DNA of 64,000 nucleotides from Parvularculaceae bacterium (GCA_021776465.1 JAJFFU010000113.1:84772-148771); one strand, 5' to 3'. Shown: positions 43,127 to 50,529, counted from the stretch's first letter. The notes: generated from the sequence alone by a model not told the origin. Translations and numbers: made by a program.

Positions 43127-43348
43127 ATGAAGCGCGACGTAACAGGCTACGCCATCAAGATGCTGTTCGCAGGATTCGCTGGCCTTCTCCTGGGTATCGT
43201 GCTATGCTTGGTGTACATGGAGCAACGCCTAAGCGAGCTTCAGACGGGCCAGCAAGCCATCATGTTGCGAATGGAGCAAGAGCTTCGGATGCAGCGGTAT
43301 GAACTGATGGTGCTGGGCGAGGATGTTTCCGCTAGCGCCCTCAAATAA
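43127..43348 (+). CDS. small membrane protein
   Basis: TM segment. Confidence 0.55.
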   Translation: MKRDVTGYAIKMLFAGFAGLLLGIVLCLVYMEQRLSELQTGQQAIMLRMEQELRMQRYELMVLGEDVSASALK

Positions 43349-43468
43349 AAAAAGGATATTACGTACGCGCTGCTCCTGGCGATTATGTGGAAGCTCTGAG
43401 AGTCGCCGATGTAGTGCAAGTGAAGGATGTATGCCGCTCCATCCTGCGAGAAAGAAAAAAGAAAAAGG

Positions 43469-43497
43469 TGGAATCGAAGGCATAAGCGTCCTACACT
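43469..43497 (+). promoter_or_regulatory. sigma70-like promoter
   Basis: TGGAAT-N17-TACACT. Confidence 0.6.
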
Positions 43498-43542
43498 GAT
43501 AGTGAAGGGAAAGAAAAAACAACAAGCAACGGAGAGAGAACA

Positions 43543-43761
43543 ATGCGTAAGCAAGATGTCGAAGTGGGTAAAATGTACGCGGTGAAGGTGAGCGGAAAGA
43601 TGGCCCCTGTCCGCATCGACCGCGTCAGCCCTTACGGTGGGTACGATGGCATCAACATCCGCACCGGCCGTAGTGTCAGGCTCCGCACCGCTGGGCGTCT
43701 CCAGTATGAACTGGAACTGGCCCCGGAAGGGAGCGCGTTCAAGTACCGCAAGGTGGGGTAA
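43543..43761 (+). CDS. hypothetical protein
   Basis: RBS ggagag after promoter. Confidence 0.6.
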   Translation: MRKQDVEVGKMYAVKVSGKMAPVRIDRVSPYGGYDGINIRTGRSVRLRTAGRLQYELELAPEGSAFKYRKVG

Positions 43762-43797
43762 TCTCAAGGGTGGAACAGAAAAAATATCGGAAACAGG

Positions 43798-43826
43798 TTG
43801 AAAGCCCCTTCTGCACACCCTATCAT
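43798..43826 (+). promoter_or_regulatory. sigma70-like promoter
   Basis: TTGAAA-N17-TATCAT. Confidence 0.65.
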
Positions 43827-43864
43827 CGTAGTGAAGGATAACAAGGAACGAGGAGAAATAAAAC

Positions 43865-44023
43865 ATGTTCGCCACGCATCCGCCGAAGAGCCGCCACAAC
43901 GACCCCCGCTTCCTCAAGAAGCAGAAGACGAAGAACGACGAAGAAGCCATGAAGGAGCTTCTCGAACACGTCACTGTCGATGTCGTCGAAATTCATGTTG
44001 ACGAGCGGCTCATCATGGGGTAG
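43865..44023 (+). CDS. small hypothetical protein (52 aa)
   Basis: MFATHPPKSRHNDPRFLKKQ; RBS gaggag. Confidence 0.55.
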   Translation: MFATHPPKSRHNDPRFLKKQKTKNDEEAMKELLEHVTVDVVEIHVDERLIMG

Positions 44024-44033
44024 AATCAATTGA

Positions 44034-44098
44034 GGGGGAGAGAGAGTCCGAAATAACTGTAATATGGCCGAGGTGGCCCTGGCCTCTCCCCCTTGTTT
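44034..44098 (+). ncRNA. hairpin-closed element just upstream of tRNA-Met
   Basis: GGGGGAGAG...CTCTCCCCC followed by TTGTTT. Confidence 0.4.
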
Positions 44099-44175
44099 GG
44101 GCTGGTAGCTCAATTGGTTAGAGCAGCGACCTCATAAGTCGTCGGTTGCAGGTTCGAGTCCTGCCCAGCCCACCA
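44099..44175 (+). tRNA. tRNA-Met(CAU)
   Basis: canonical cloverleaf GGGCTGG/CCAGCCC, loop CTCATAA, GCAGG TTCGAGT CCTGC, ACCA. Confidence 0.9.
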
Positions 44176-44334
44176 ATGAACACCATTATAAAAAATGCAC
44201 TCTCTCTAAATATGAGTGCTGATTTCACCGCTCGTCAGATTGTTGATGATGCCTGGAGAATTGGCCTTGACATTAGAAGAAAGCAGCATATACTAGAGGC
44301 AGCGGTAGAACAGATAAGGAATAAAAGGAAATAA
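44176..44334 (+). CDS. small hypothetical protein
   Basis: ATG directly follows the tRNA CCA. Confidence 0.5.
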   Translation: MNTIIKNALSLNMSADFTARQIVDDAWRIGLDIRRKQHILEAAVEQIRNKRK

Positions 44335-44336
44335 CA

Positions 44337-44532
44337 CATGTCCCTCATGAAACGAGTGTATTACGCAGAGGCTGGGGTGACATCTGGCTGGGGCTACGCA
44401 TGGGTAAAAATCCCCCAAGTCGGCACCCACGACAGCGAAGAAAAACTGAGAAAAGAGGTGGCCAAGCACCGAGCTACGACGCAAGCTCTTAGTGACTGGC
44501 GAATGAGAATTTCTCTCATCCCCAACGAATAA
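44337..44532 (+). CDS. small hypothetical protein
   Basis: ORF. Confidence 0.5.
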
Positions 44533-44542
44533 GGAGAAAACG

Positions 44543-44719
44543 ATGTCCCGCAAAGATTACCAAGCTATCGCTGATGCCATCCGTCCCGCCGTTGCAGCTA
44601 GCAAGGCTTACAGTGGCGAAGAAATGGCCAAGATCGTTGCTGAGCGCATCGCCACTGCGCTGCAAGAAGACAACCCGCGTTTCAAGCGAGAAGTTTTTAT
44701 GAAGGCTTGCGGGCTGTAA
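44543..44719 (+). CDS. small hypothetical protein (58 aa)
   Basis: MSRKDYQAIADAIRPAVAASKA; RBS aaggag. Confidence 0.6.
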   Translation: MSRKDYQAIADAIRPAVAASKAYSGEEMAKIVAERIATALQEDNPRFKREVFMKACGL

Positions 44720-44731
44720 AAGAAAAACGAG

Positions 44732-44760
44732 TGGACAATCAGCGAAGCATGTTCTACTCT
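44732..44760 (+). promoter_or_regulatory. sigma70-like promoter
   Basis: TGGACA-N17-TACTCT. Confidence 0.7.
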
Positions 44761-44786
44761 TTAGGTAGACAACGAGGAATAAACAA

Positions 44787-44963
44787 ATGAAAGATGCAAG
44801 GCTCCTCCAAAAAATCGCGTGGCACTTCGACACCCTCCCCCAACAAGACATGACGGAGAGCGAAAAGCACGTCTGCACATTGCTCGTCAACAGCAAGCTA
44901 GGGGAATGGCGGGATTGCCCCGATGATGGCCTGGTGTTTCACAAATGCTTGCGCCCCCATTGA
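44787..44963 (+). CDS. small hypothetical protein (58 aa)
   Basis: MKDARLLQKIAWHFDTLPQQ. Confidence 0.6.
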   Translation: MKDARLLQKIAWHFDTLPQQDMTESEKHVCTLLVNSKLGEWRDCPDDGLVFHKCLRPH

Positions 44964-44985
44964 GGAATAAAAAGAAATTAAAGAG

Positions 44986-45014
44986 TGGACATCTAAGTGA
45001 TCGTGTCCTACTCT
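44986..45014 (+). promoter_or_regulatory. sigma70-like promoter
   Basis: TGGACA-N17-TACTCT. Confidence 0.7.
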
Positions 45015-45019
45015 AATAG

Positions 45020-45240
45020 TGAAGGCGGGACAAGAGCAAAGAGTGGCGAAAGCCCAACGCTCCCCCTACCCTTCCACGCGACGAGTTTCCTTTGTGGCTC
45101 GCGCTGGATATGTACACAAGGGATGCAACAGGTAGCCTAGGGCGTGGCCTGGCGCGAGAATAAAGCCCTTTGCTGGGTTGAGGAGACATCCTTTTCCTGG
45201 CATCATGAAAAGCAAGAAGAAAAAACAAAAAGAATATTCT
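45020..45240 (+). ncRNA. non-coding structured interval downstream of a promoter
   Basis: CTCGCGC (45098) pairs GCGCGAG (45152); no convincing ORF. Confidence 0.4.
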
Positions 45241-45241
45241 C

Positions 45242-45270
45242 CTGGCAATCCCACCAGGAGAGTGTACAAT
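45242..45270 (+). promoter_or_regulatory. sigma70-like promoter
   Basis: CTGGCA-N17-TACAAT. Confidence 0.55.
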
Positions 45271-45282
45271 GAGGGTAGAACA

Positions 45283-45483
45283 ATGAAGCCGACAGAGAAA
45301 TCGCCAGCTATCGACAACCTGATGTCCTACCTCGCCGGAGGAAAGAAGCGAGGGGGAGGCGTGTGCATGATGTGTCCTTCCACCCTGATGTCACCCAGCG
45401 ACTTCAACGATGACGTCTCTCGCAAAGAGGCATCCATCTCCGGCATGTGCCAGAAATGCCAGGACAAAATTTTCGGAGAATAA
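45283..45483 (+). CDS. small zinc-binding-like protein
   Basis: CMMCPSTLMS...CQKCQDK. Confidence 0.6.
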   Translation: MKPTEKSPAIDNLMSYLAGGKKRGGGVCMMCPSTLMSPSDFNDDVSRKEASISGMCQKCQDKIFGE

Positions 45484-45485
45484 CG

Positions 45486-45513
45486 TTGTATTCTCCCTAG
45501 CATGTCCTACACT
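45486..45513 (+). promoter_or_regulatory. sigma70-like promoter
   Basis: TTGTAT-N16-TACACT. Confidence 0.6.
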
Positions 45514-45564
45514 GTTGGTAGAAGACATTACTTTTACCGAAAACGAAAGAAAACGGAGAAACTA

Positions 45565-45783
45565 ATGGCTCGCTATTACGTCATCCAGCACCGCCAAGCG
45601 TGTGAATTCGCCATTGTTGAAGCCGAGTCGGCAGAGGCAGCAAGGGACGCATTGCTGGAGAGCTACATCGACCTCCCCCATGACGGGAAGTGCAAGTGGG
45701 GATACGTCGAGACAAAAAAGGTTCCGGACAGTGACGACACCCCTACTGACTTCATCGTCGCAAAAGACGGGAGCATCCTCTAA
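45565..45783 (+). CDS. hypothetical protein
   Basis: RBS ggagaa after promoter. Confidence 0.6.
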   Translation: MARYYVIQHRQACEFAIVEAESAEAARDALLESYIDLPHDGKCKWGYVETKKVPDSDDTPTDFIVAKDGSIL

Positions 45784-45814
45784 AAAGAAAGCCTCGGAGA
45801 AATCTAAAAACTCC

Positions 45815-45842
45815 TTGCCTTTCTACCCACACGCCCTATAAT
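45815..45842 (+). promoter_or_regulatory. sigma70-like promoter
   Basis: TTGCCT-N16-TATAAT. Confidence 0.65.
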
Positions 45843-45865
45843 GTGGGTAGAAAGGAGAAAGAACA

Positions 45866-46195
45866 ATGCACATGAAAGACATCACCACTCTCAGCCCGCG
45901 CTACAAGCTCCGCAAGAACGGAACGCACATGGCTGACAGAAAAATCAAAATCATCTTGCCGGAAAGCTCCGTCCGTGCTATCATGACGTGGGCGCACCTC
46001 AGCATCCGCGAAGCCGAGAAGAAGCTCATGGTGGGCTACCTCGACAACACGGCAAGCGCTGACTGCTGCGGGCTCTGCCTGTACAAGTGGTGGGACAGCC
46101 ACGACAAGCAGACGGTGTTCACTGTGGCCCCGGGCGAGTACATGGGCGACGAGGACAAGGTGTGCGATTTGGAGGTTCCCACAATCGTCTTCTAA
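45866..46195 (+). CDS. hypothetical protein
   Basis: ORF after promoter and aaaggag RBS. Confidence 0.65.
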   Translation: MHMKDITTLSPRYKLRKNGTHMADRKIKIILPESSVRAIMTWAHLSIREAEKKLMVGYLDNTASADCCGLCLYKWWDSHDKQTVFTVAPGEYMGDEDKVCDLEVPTIVF

Positions 46196-46212
46196 AGAAA
46201 AAGAAAAATGTG

Positions 46213-46240
46213 TAGCATTCAAGACAGAGGGTGCTACACT
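46213..46240 (+). promoter_or_regulatory. sigma70-like promoter
   Basis: TAGCAT-N16-TACACT. Confidence 0.55.
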
Positions 46241-46287
46241 GTTAGTGAAGGGAAGGGAACAACAGACAAGAAACGAGGAATAAACAA

Positions 46288-46482
46288 ATGTATAAACAAA
46301 TGTGCGTTTACGACATCAAGCCTGGCACCGTTTTCATCGCGGGAAAACTCACGGCAAAGTGTCTCAAGCTCTCCTCGCAGAAGGTGCTGAACATCTCTAG
46401 CATGTACGCCTTCCCCGCTTCCCACATCGACGATTTGGAATGCACCGAATTGGGAAGGGGATGCATCACGCTGCAGATCTAA
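46288..46482 (+). CDS. small hypothetical protein (IKPGTVF type)
   Basis: ORF after promoter; CVYDIKPGTVFIAG. Confidence 0.6.
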   Translation: MYKQMCVYDIKPGTVFIAGKLTAKCLKLSSQKVLNISSMYAFPASHIDDLECTELGRGCITLQI

Positions 46483-46503
46483 AGAATAAAACCAAAAAAG
46501 AGC

Positions 46504-46532
46504 TAGCACCCACCCCAAAAGGGTGCTACTCT
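46504..46532 (+). promoter_or_regulatory. sigma70-like promoter upstream of ncRNA
   Basis: TAGCAC-N17-TACTCT. Confidence 0.6.
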
Positions 46533-46535
46533 TGA

Positions 46536-46740
46536 AGTAGCAACGTACGGAGCGCAGCACTCAAGGTGTCCAACGACTCTTGACCAATGCTGCACTGTAC
46601 AATGCCTCCCGGCTATGCTCTCACGCTTCAGGGTGCCGGGTGACTATGAGAAGTGATGGGTGCTAAGATAACGGGTAAACAGCATCCGAGATAGACCCGT
46701 TTGCTATACAGCCAGCTAACCCCTGGCTGTGTAGCTCATC
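46536..46740 (+). ncRNA. candidate novel structured RNA with pseudoknot
   Basis: GCAGCA/TGCTGC, TCAAG/CTTGA, CCCGGC/GCCGGG, interleaved GGGTGCT/AGCATCC and ACGGGT/ACCCGT, 13-bp 3' hairpin. Confidence 0.6.
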
Positions 46741-46763
46741 CAAGAAAAAAAAGAAGAAACATG

Positions 46764-46792
46764 TAGACAGGAGAGAAGACGCACCCTACACT
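46764..46792 (+). promoter_or_regulatory. sigma70-like promoter
   Basis: TAGACA-N17-TACACT. Confidence 0.65.
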
Positions 46793-46829
46793 GTCAATAG
46801 AAGAGAAACAAGAACAACGGAGAAGAGCA

Positions 46830-46988
46830 ATGAAATACACACTGAGCTTCACTATCGAGACGGACGATGATGCTAGCTCCATCCTCGGATTGTTGCAGGA
46901 TGCCGCAGTGGATCTCGATGCTGCGGTGAACGGTACAACGACGGCGGACGACGTCATCGATTCCTGCTGTGTAGAGGAAGAGGAATAA
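46830..46988 (+). CDS. small acidic protein (52 aa)
   Basis: MKYTLSFTIETDDDASSILGLLQDAAV. Confidence 0.6.
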   Translation: MKYTLSFTIETDDDASSILGLLQDAAVDLDAAVNGTTTADDVIDSCCVEEEE

Positions 46989-47042
46989 AAAAAAAGAGGA
47001 CGAGCGCGATCTGAGTCTGCTCGACATCACGTAAACATATTT

Positions 47043-47074
47043 AACATTGGCACACTCCCACTGTGTGCCAATGT
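47043..47074. repeat. perfect 12-bp inverted repeat
   Basis: ACATTGGCACAC-tcccact-GTGTGCCAATGT. Confidence 0.85.
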
Positions 47075-47126
47075 ACTCAAAAAATCCCCATGTAAACAGT
47101 CATTACGAGAGAAGGAGACAAGGGGA

Positions 47127-47300
47127 ATGTCCGAGCGGATTCTCATCGCCTCGCTACCATGCGTTACAGGGGCCAGGAAAGCCCTTGTAACAGCCGCGAA
47201 GGGGATTGTGGGGAGGGATAGCTCTATCACATCTTGGTGGATTAGACGGGATTTACAGAGCTTGAATCTGTTCGTTGCGAAGGGGAAGAAAAAGGCTTGA
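47127..47300 (+). CDS. small basic protein (57 aa)
   Basis: MSERILIASLPCVTGARKALVTAAKG; RBS aaggaga. Confidence 0.5.
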   Translation: MSERILIASLPCVTGARKALVTAAKGIVGRDSSITSWWIRRDLQSLNLFVAKGKKKA

Positions 47301-47324
47301 CATCTGACAGAGGGGAGCTAGAAT
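47297..47324 (+). promoter_or_regulatory. sigma70-like promoter overlapping upstream stop codon
   Basis: TTGACA-N16-TAGAAT. Confidence 0.65.
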
Positions 47325-47398
47325 AGAAGGTAGACAAGAACAAGCTCTTGTCGGAAGAAGAAAAGGCGAAAGCCATCACTAGAAGGAAGGAGAAAAGG

Positions 47399-47542
47399 AT
47401 GTTCTACTTCAGGGCAAGGAAGGACGGGGTGCTGATCCGGGGCTACATCGACGCTGAGAGCCACGAAGAGGCCGCTCTGCTGCTCTTCAAGATGGGAGTG
47501 GATCTGGAGACGCTCAGGGAAGTGAAGGAGATCGAGGAGTAG
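47399..47542 (+). CDS. small hypothetical protein
   Basis: ATG after aaggag downstream of promoter. Confidence 0.6.
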   Translation: MFYFRARKDGVLIRGYIDAESHEEAALLLFKMGVDLETLREVKEIEE

Positions 47543-47563
47543 AAGAAAAATCTGAAAGGGGAG

Positions 47564-47592
47564 TGGACAACATCCCCTTTCAGTGCTAGGAT
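47564..47592 (+). promoter_or_regulatory. sigma70-like promoter
   Basis: TGGACA-N17-TAGGAT. Confidence 0.6.
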
Positions 47593-47633
47593 GTAGGTAG
47601 AAGGCGAAAGAAGAAGAAAAGGAGAAGGAACAG

Positions 47634-47930
47634 ATGACGAACGAAGAGCACTACAACCGCTCCAGCAATGTCGCACTCACATCCCACGACAGATGCACCA
47701 TCGCCAGTGTCCTGGCCAACACCTGCTCCTACCAGGCACTCAACCTTCAGGTGTCCCTCGACAACCTGTTCTACATGCCTAGCCTCTTCCACCGCGAGCA
47801 GGTGGAGCGCTGGATCGGGGCCCTGGCTGATACGCTGGCCACGGCTGACAAGATCGCGGTTGGCGACTGGCCCGAGGTGTTCAAGGCGTACAGGGCCAAG
47901 CTGGTGGAAGCTCGCAAGGCCATCAGCTAG
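47634..47930 (+). CDS. hypothetical protein
   Basis: ORF after promoter and aaggag RBS. Confidence 0.65.
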   Translation: MTNEEHYNRSSNVALTSHDRCTIASVLANTCSYQALNLQVSLDNLFYMPSLFHREQVERWIGALADTLATADKIAVGDWPEVFKAYRAKLVEARKAIS

Positions 47931-47961
47931 AAGAAAAAAAGGGGGAGGGCAGAGAAAAGCC

Positions 47962-47990
47962 TGGCCTTCCCCCTCATCATGTCCTAGAGT
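47962..47990 (+). promoter_or_regulatory. sigma70-like promoter
   Basis: TGGCCT-N17-TAGAGT. Confidence 0.5.
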
Positions 47991-48034
47991 GTATGTAGGC
48001 AAGAACAACAGCCCCCAACGAAGGAAAGAGAAAG

Positions 48035-48226
48035 ATGGACATGAAAACCCGAATGGCTACGGCCAAGCTCATCGCTAGCAACATCCGACACGGGCACGCA
48101 GCAGAGAAGGCCGGAAACAAGCTCGACGCCCGCGCCCACTTCAACAACGCTGGCATCCTCTACCGCAGAATCGGGGACGATGAGATGTCGTCTCACTGGC
48201 ACTCCAGGGCTGCCGAGCAGGGCTAG
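48035..48226 (+). CDS. small hypothetical protein
   Basis: ORF after promoter. Confidence 0.6.
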   Translation: MDMKTRMATAKLIASNIRHGHAAEKAGNKLDARAHFNNAGILYRRIGDDEMSSHWHSRAAEQG

Positions 48227-48245
48227 AAGAAAAACTTGAATTCCC

Positions 48246-48274
48246 TTGCCCCTCCGGGGGTGGGGGAGTACAAT
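48246..48274 (+). promoter_or_regulatory. sigma70-like promoter
   Basis: TTGCCC-N17-TACAAT. Confidence 0.6.
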
Positions 48275-48314
48275 GAAGGTAGAAGGAAAGAAGAGAAGAC
48301 AACGGAGATAGAAA

Positions 48315-48611
48315 ATGTACCTCAAGGCCACCAGCGCGCAGAAGTCGGCAATCGTCCAGAGCATCATCGAGGATAACACCGTACTGGCCAAGCTGGCCAT
48401 GCTCGATGGCATGATCTTCACGGTACACGAGTACACCCTGGACGAGGAATTGGTCCTGGCCAGGGAAGAGCCCGGATTCCGCCTGGACGGCGTGGTCGAG
48501 ACGCGGCTCTACATCAAGGCGATCATCGGGAACCAGTGGGTGGTCCCGTTCTGGGCACGTAGGGACGAGCAGAAGGTCCACGCCCTTTCGCCGTACAAGC
48601 TGGGCCGATAA
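48315..48611 (+). CDS. hypothetical protein
   Basis: ORF after promoter. Confidence 0.65.
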   Translation: MYLKATSAQKSAIVQSIIEDNTVLAKLAMLDGMIFTVHEYTLDEELVLAREEPGFRLDGVVETRLYIKAIIGNQWVVPFWARRDEQKVHALSPYKLGR

Positions 48612-48766
48612 GGAGCAAACCCCCCAAAAACCCACCCTTTCCCCCGCGCACACTAAAAAAATCTGAAGGAGAAATGAAACGAAGTCAAGGTCGGGGTAAA
48701 TAAAACATAAGAGACTGAAGCCCTCCTGTGTTCTCTGCCCTGGTCTTGCCCTTTCTTATTCCTTTC

Positions 48767-48873
48767 TTGTATGTTCGTACAACTATTCAGGCAGCATTAC
48801 AATCTTGAGTACGGTTGAGTTGAGTGTCTTTACAACTCAAGCTGCAGATGTGTTGTAAGAACGTACAACAATT
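48767..48873. promoter_or_regulatory. operator-like repeat pair flanking an inverted repeat
   Basis: TTGTATGTTCGTACAACTATT and TTGTAAGAACGTACAACAATT; between them TTGAGTTG...CAACTCAA. Confidence 0.5.
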
Positions 48874-49121
48874 GGGGCTGTTTGAGGGGGTGGTGGGGCC
48901 CCTTACCCCGTATATATACCACACATATATAGCACAGCCAAATAACACAGGCAGAATTCACTCATTAAGTGCTTGACAATCGCTGTACGCTTGGTCGCGG
49001 AAGGGTGGTAACCGTCCATAGGCCGGTGGGGAGGGGGGAGGCATATGCTGGGATATATGAAAAATTTAGAATGAAATGTCTATTGTAAAGAATCTTTACG
49101 TTATGTATGAGGGCATAAAAA

Positions 49122-49176
49122 TAGCCCACCAAATAAATGGTGGGCTTTGTTGTTTGTGTTTCTTTTTTTTTTTTTC
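49122..49176. terminator. bidirectional Rho-independent terminator at strand switch
   Basis: AGCCCACC-aaataaat-GGTGGGCT with T-rich run on the right and AAAA on the left. Confidence 0.8.
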
Positions 49177-49182
49177 CTTTGT

Positions 49183-49473
49183 TTACACTCCTATTAAATC
49201 ATATCTAAACCCAGGAGCACTATAAACAACCTTATGATTTCTTTCTGATCTTTTATAACCTGCAGGCACTACTTTAAACAGCGTTCTTTCTATGACATAA
49301 AATTTTACACTACAATTTTGCCCTATCTCTTGTTTCTTCCACATTTCACCTGAGAGAGCATCGCATTGCTTTTTGGCTTCATTCTCATCTAATGTAATAT
49401 GATGAACTACTGTGTGACTCTCCCCTTCTGCCCAATAATCATAATAATCTTCGATCACTAAATACATCTTCAT
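49183..49473 (-). CDS. hypothetical protein
   Basis: MKMYLVIEDYYDYWAEGESHTV start trimmed. Confidence 0.6.
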   Translation of the reverse strand: MKMYLVIEDYYDYWAEGESHTVVHHITLDENEAKKQCDALSGEMWKKQEIGQNCSVKFYVIERTLFKVVPAGYKRSERNHKVVYSAPGFRYDLIGV

Positions 49474-49484
49474 CCCATTTCTCC

Positions 49485-49676
49485 TTATTCTTGTATTTCC
49501 CATGTGTATTTGTCTCTATCCATAAGAAACTCTTCAATACTAATTTTGTGCATATATTCCCCAGTGTGAGAGGCAGTGTAGTGCACAACATATATTCCCA
49601 CAGCATGAATTTTTCTTCTACTATATTCTGAAATAAATACAGCCCCTGGGATAATATCTTCTCTTGTAATTTCCAT
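49485..49676 (-). CDS. PGxxF-family paralog
   Basis: MEITREDIIPGAVFISEY. Confidence 0.6.
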   Translation of the reverse strand: MEITREDIIPGAVFISEYSRRKIHAVGIYVVHYTASHTGEYMHKISIEEFLMDRDKYTWEIQE

Positions 49677-49891
49677 TATTCCTCCTCCCACTCTAATTCT
49701 TCTATAGAATCCATAAATGCTGACATGTAATAATATGCCATGTATGGAGTGTTACTCACCTTAGGGCAATGCATGAGAATATCTATACATTCCCTCTCAT
49801 TATGGTTTTTGTGTATTTTCTTTACAGTGGATGTCCTCTCTGGAAATACAAATACATCCCCCTCGCTTATCATTCCTTTTGTAATTTTCAT
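49676..49891 (-). CDS. PGxxF-family paralog
   Basis: MKITKGMISEGDVFVFPE...LEWEEE. Confidence 0.6.
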   Translation of the reverse strand: MKITKGMISEGDVFVFPERTSTVKKIHKNHNERECIDILMHCPKVSNTPYMAYYYMSAFMDSIEELEWEEE

Positions 49892-49912
49892 TCTTTCTCC
49901 CCTTTTTTTTAA

Positions 49913-50302
49913 TTAATGTGTCACTCTCTCATAGAATGCATGAAACACTTTAATGTTACAGGAAACCACTCCACCATTCTCTCTACGATAATATACATGC
50001 TTTGGATTAGATGTTGGGACAATTGTCACTCTTGGCTTTGGATCTTGAATGCTATCCCAGAAATAATATTCGTCTCCAGGCTCTGGCACTTCATACATGT
50101 CAAATTGTGTGTTGATGTTATCTATAATTCCTGCGTATGTGTTTATTGCTGCATCCATTCTTTCCCATCCTCTCCCAGGTTCATCAGAAAGGCGGTCAAA
50201 ATTCCCATCCTCTCTCACCCTATATTTGGATGTAGTTCCGAATGATTTGATGGGGAACGAAATAATGGTTCCGGGGGTGAGGTGCTCTCTTGTAATTTTC
50301 AT
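49913..50302 (-). CDS. PGxxF-family paralog
   Basis: MKITREHLTPGTIISFP. Confidence 0.6.
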   Translation of the reverse strand: MKITREHLTPGTIISFPIKSFGTTSKYRVREDGNFDRLSDEPGRGWERMDAAINTYAGIIDNINTQFDMYEVPEPGDEYYFWDSIQDPKPRVTIVPTSNPKHVYYRRENGGVVSCNIKVFHAFYERVTH

Positions 50303-50529
50303 TCTTTCTCCTCCCACTCCTGCTTGTCATTCATCATATCGATAAATCCTTCAATAGAGAGGCTGCTACGTAAGTTATAATATTCATCTTCTGTTGCCCC
50401 AAAATTTGCCGCCCAAAATCTATACGTCACTCTATCCCCTTCAACACTAATTACGCGATGAGTGTTTGTGTTTGGAATCCCTGGGATGAATAATGCCCCT
50501 GGGATAATATGCTCTTCTGTGAGTATCAT
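50299..50529 (-). CDS. PGxxF-family paralog
   Basis: MILTEEHIIPGALFIPG...QEWEEKE. Confidence 0.6.
   Translation of the reverse strand: MILTEEHIIPGALFIPGIPNTNTHRVISVEGDRVTYRFWAANFGATEDEYYNLRSSLSIEGFIDMMNDKQEWEEKE

Noticed and set aside
43240-43974. Minus-strand ORF 43240-43974
   Set aside because: Covers several promoter-driven plus-strand genes and their promoters in antisense; no domain or RBS.
47668-48078. ORF 47668-48078 (+), Ser/Arg/Pro-rich
   Set aside because: Out-of-frame shadow of 47634-47930 with low-complexity composition; the listed gene has the promoter and RBS.
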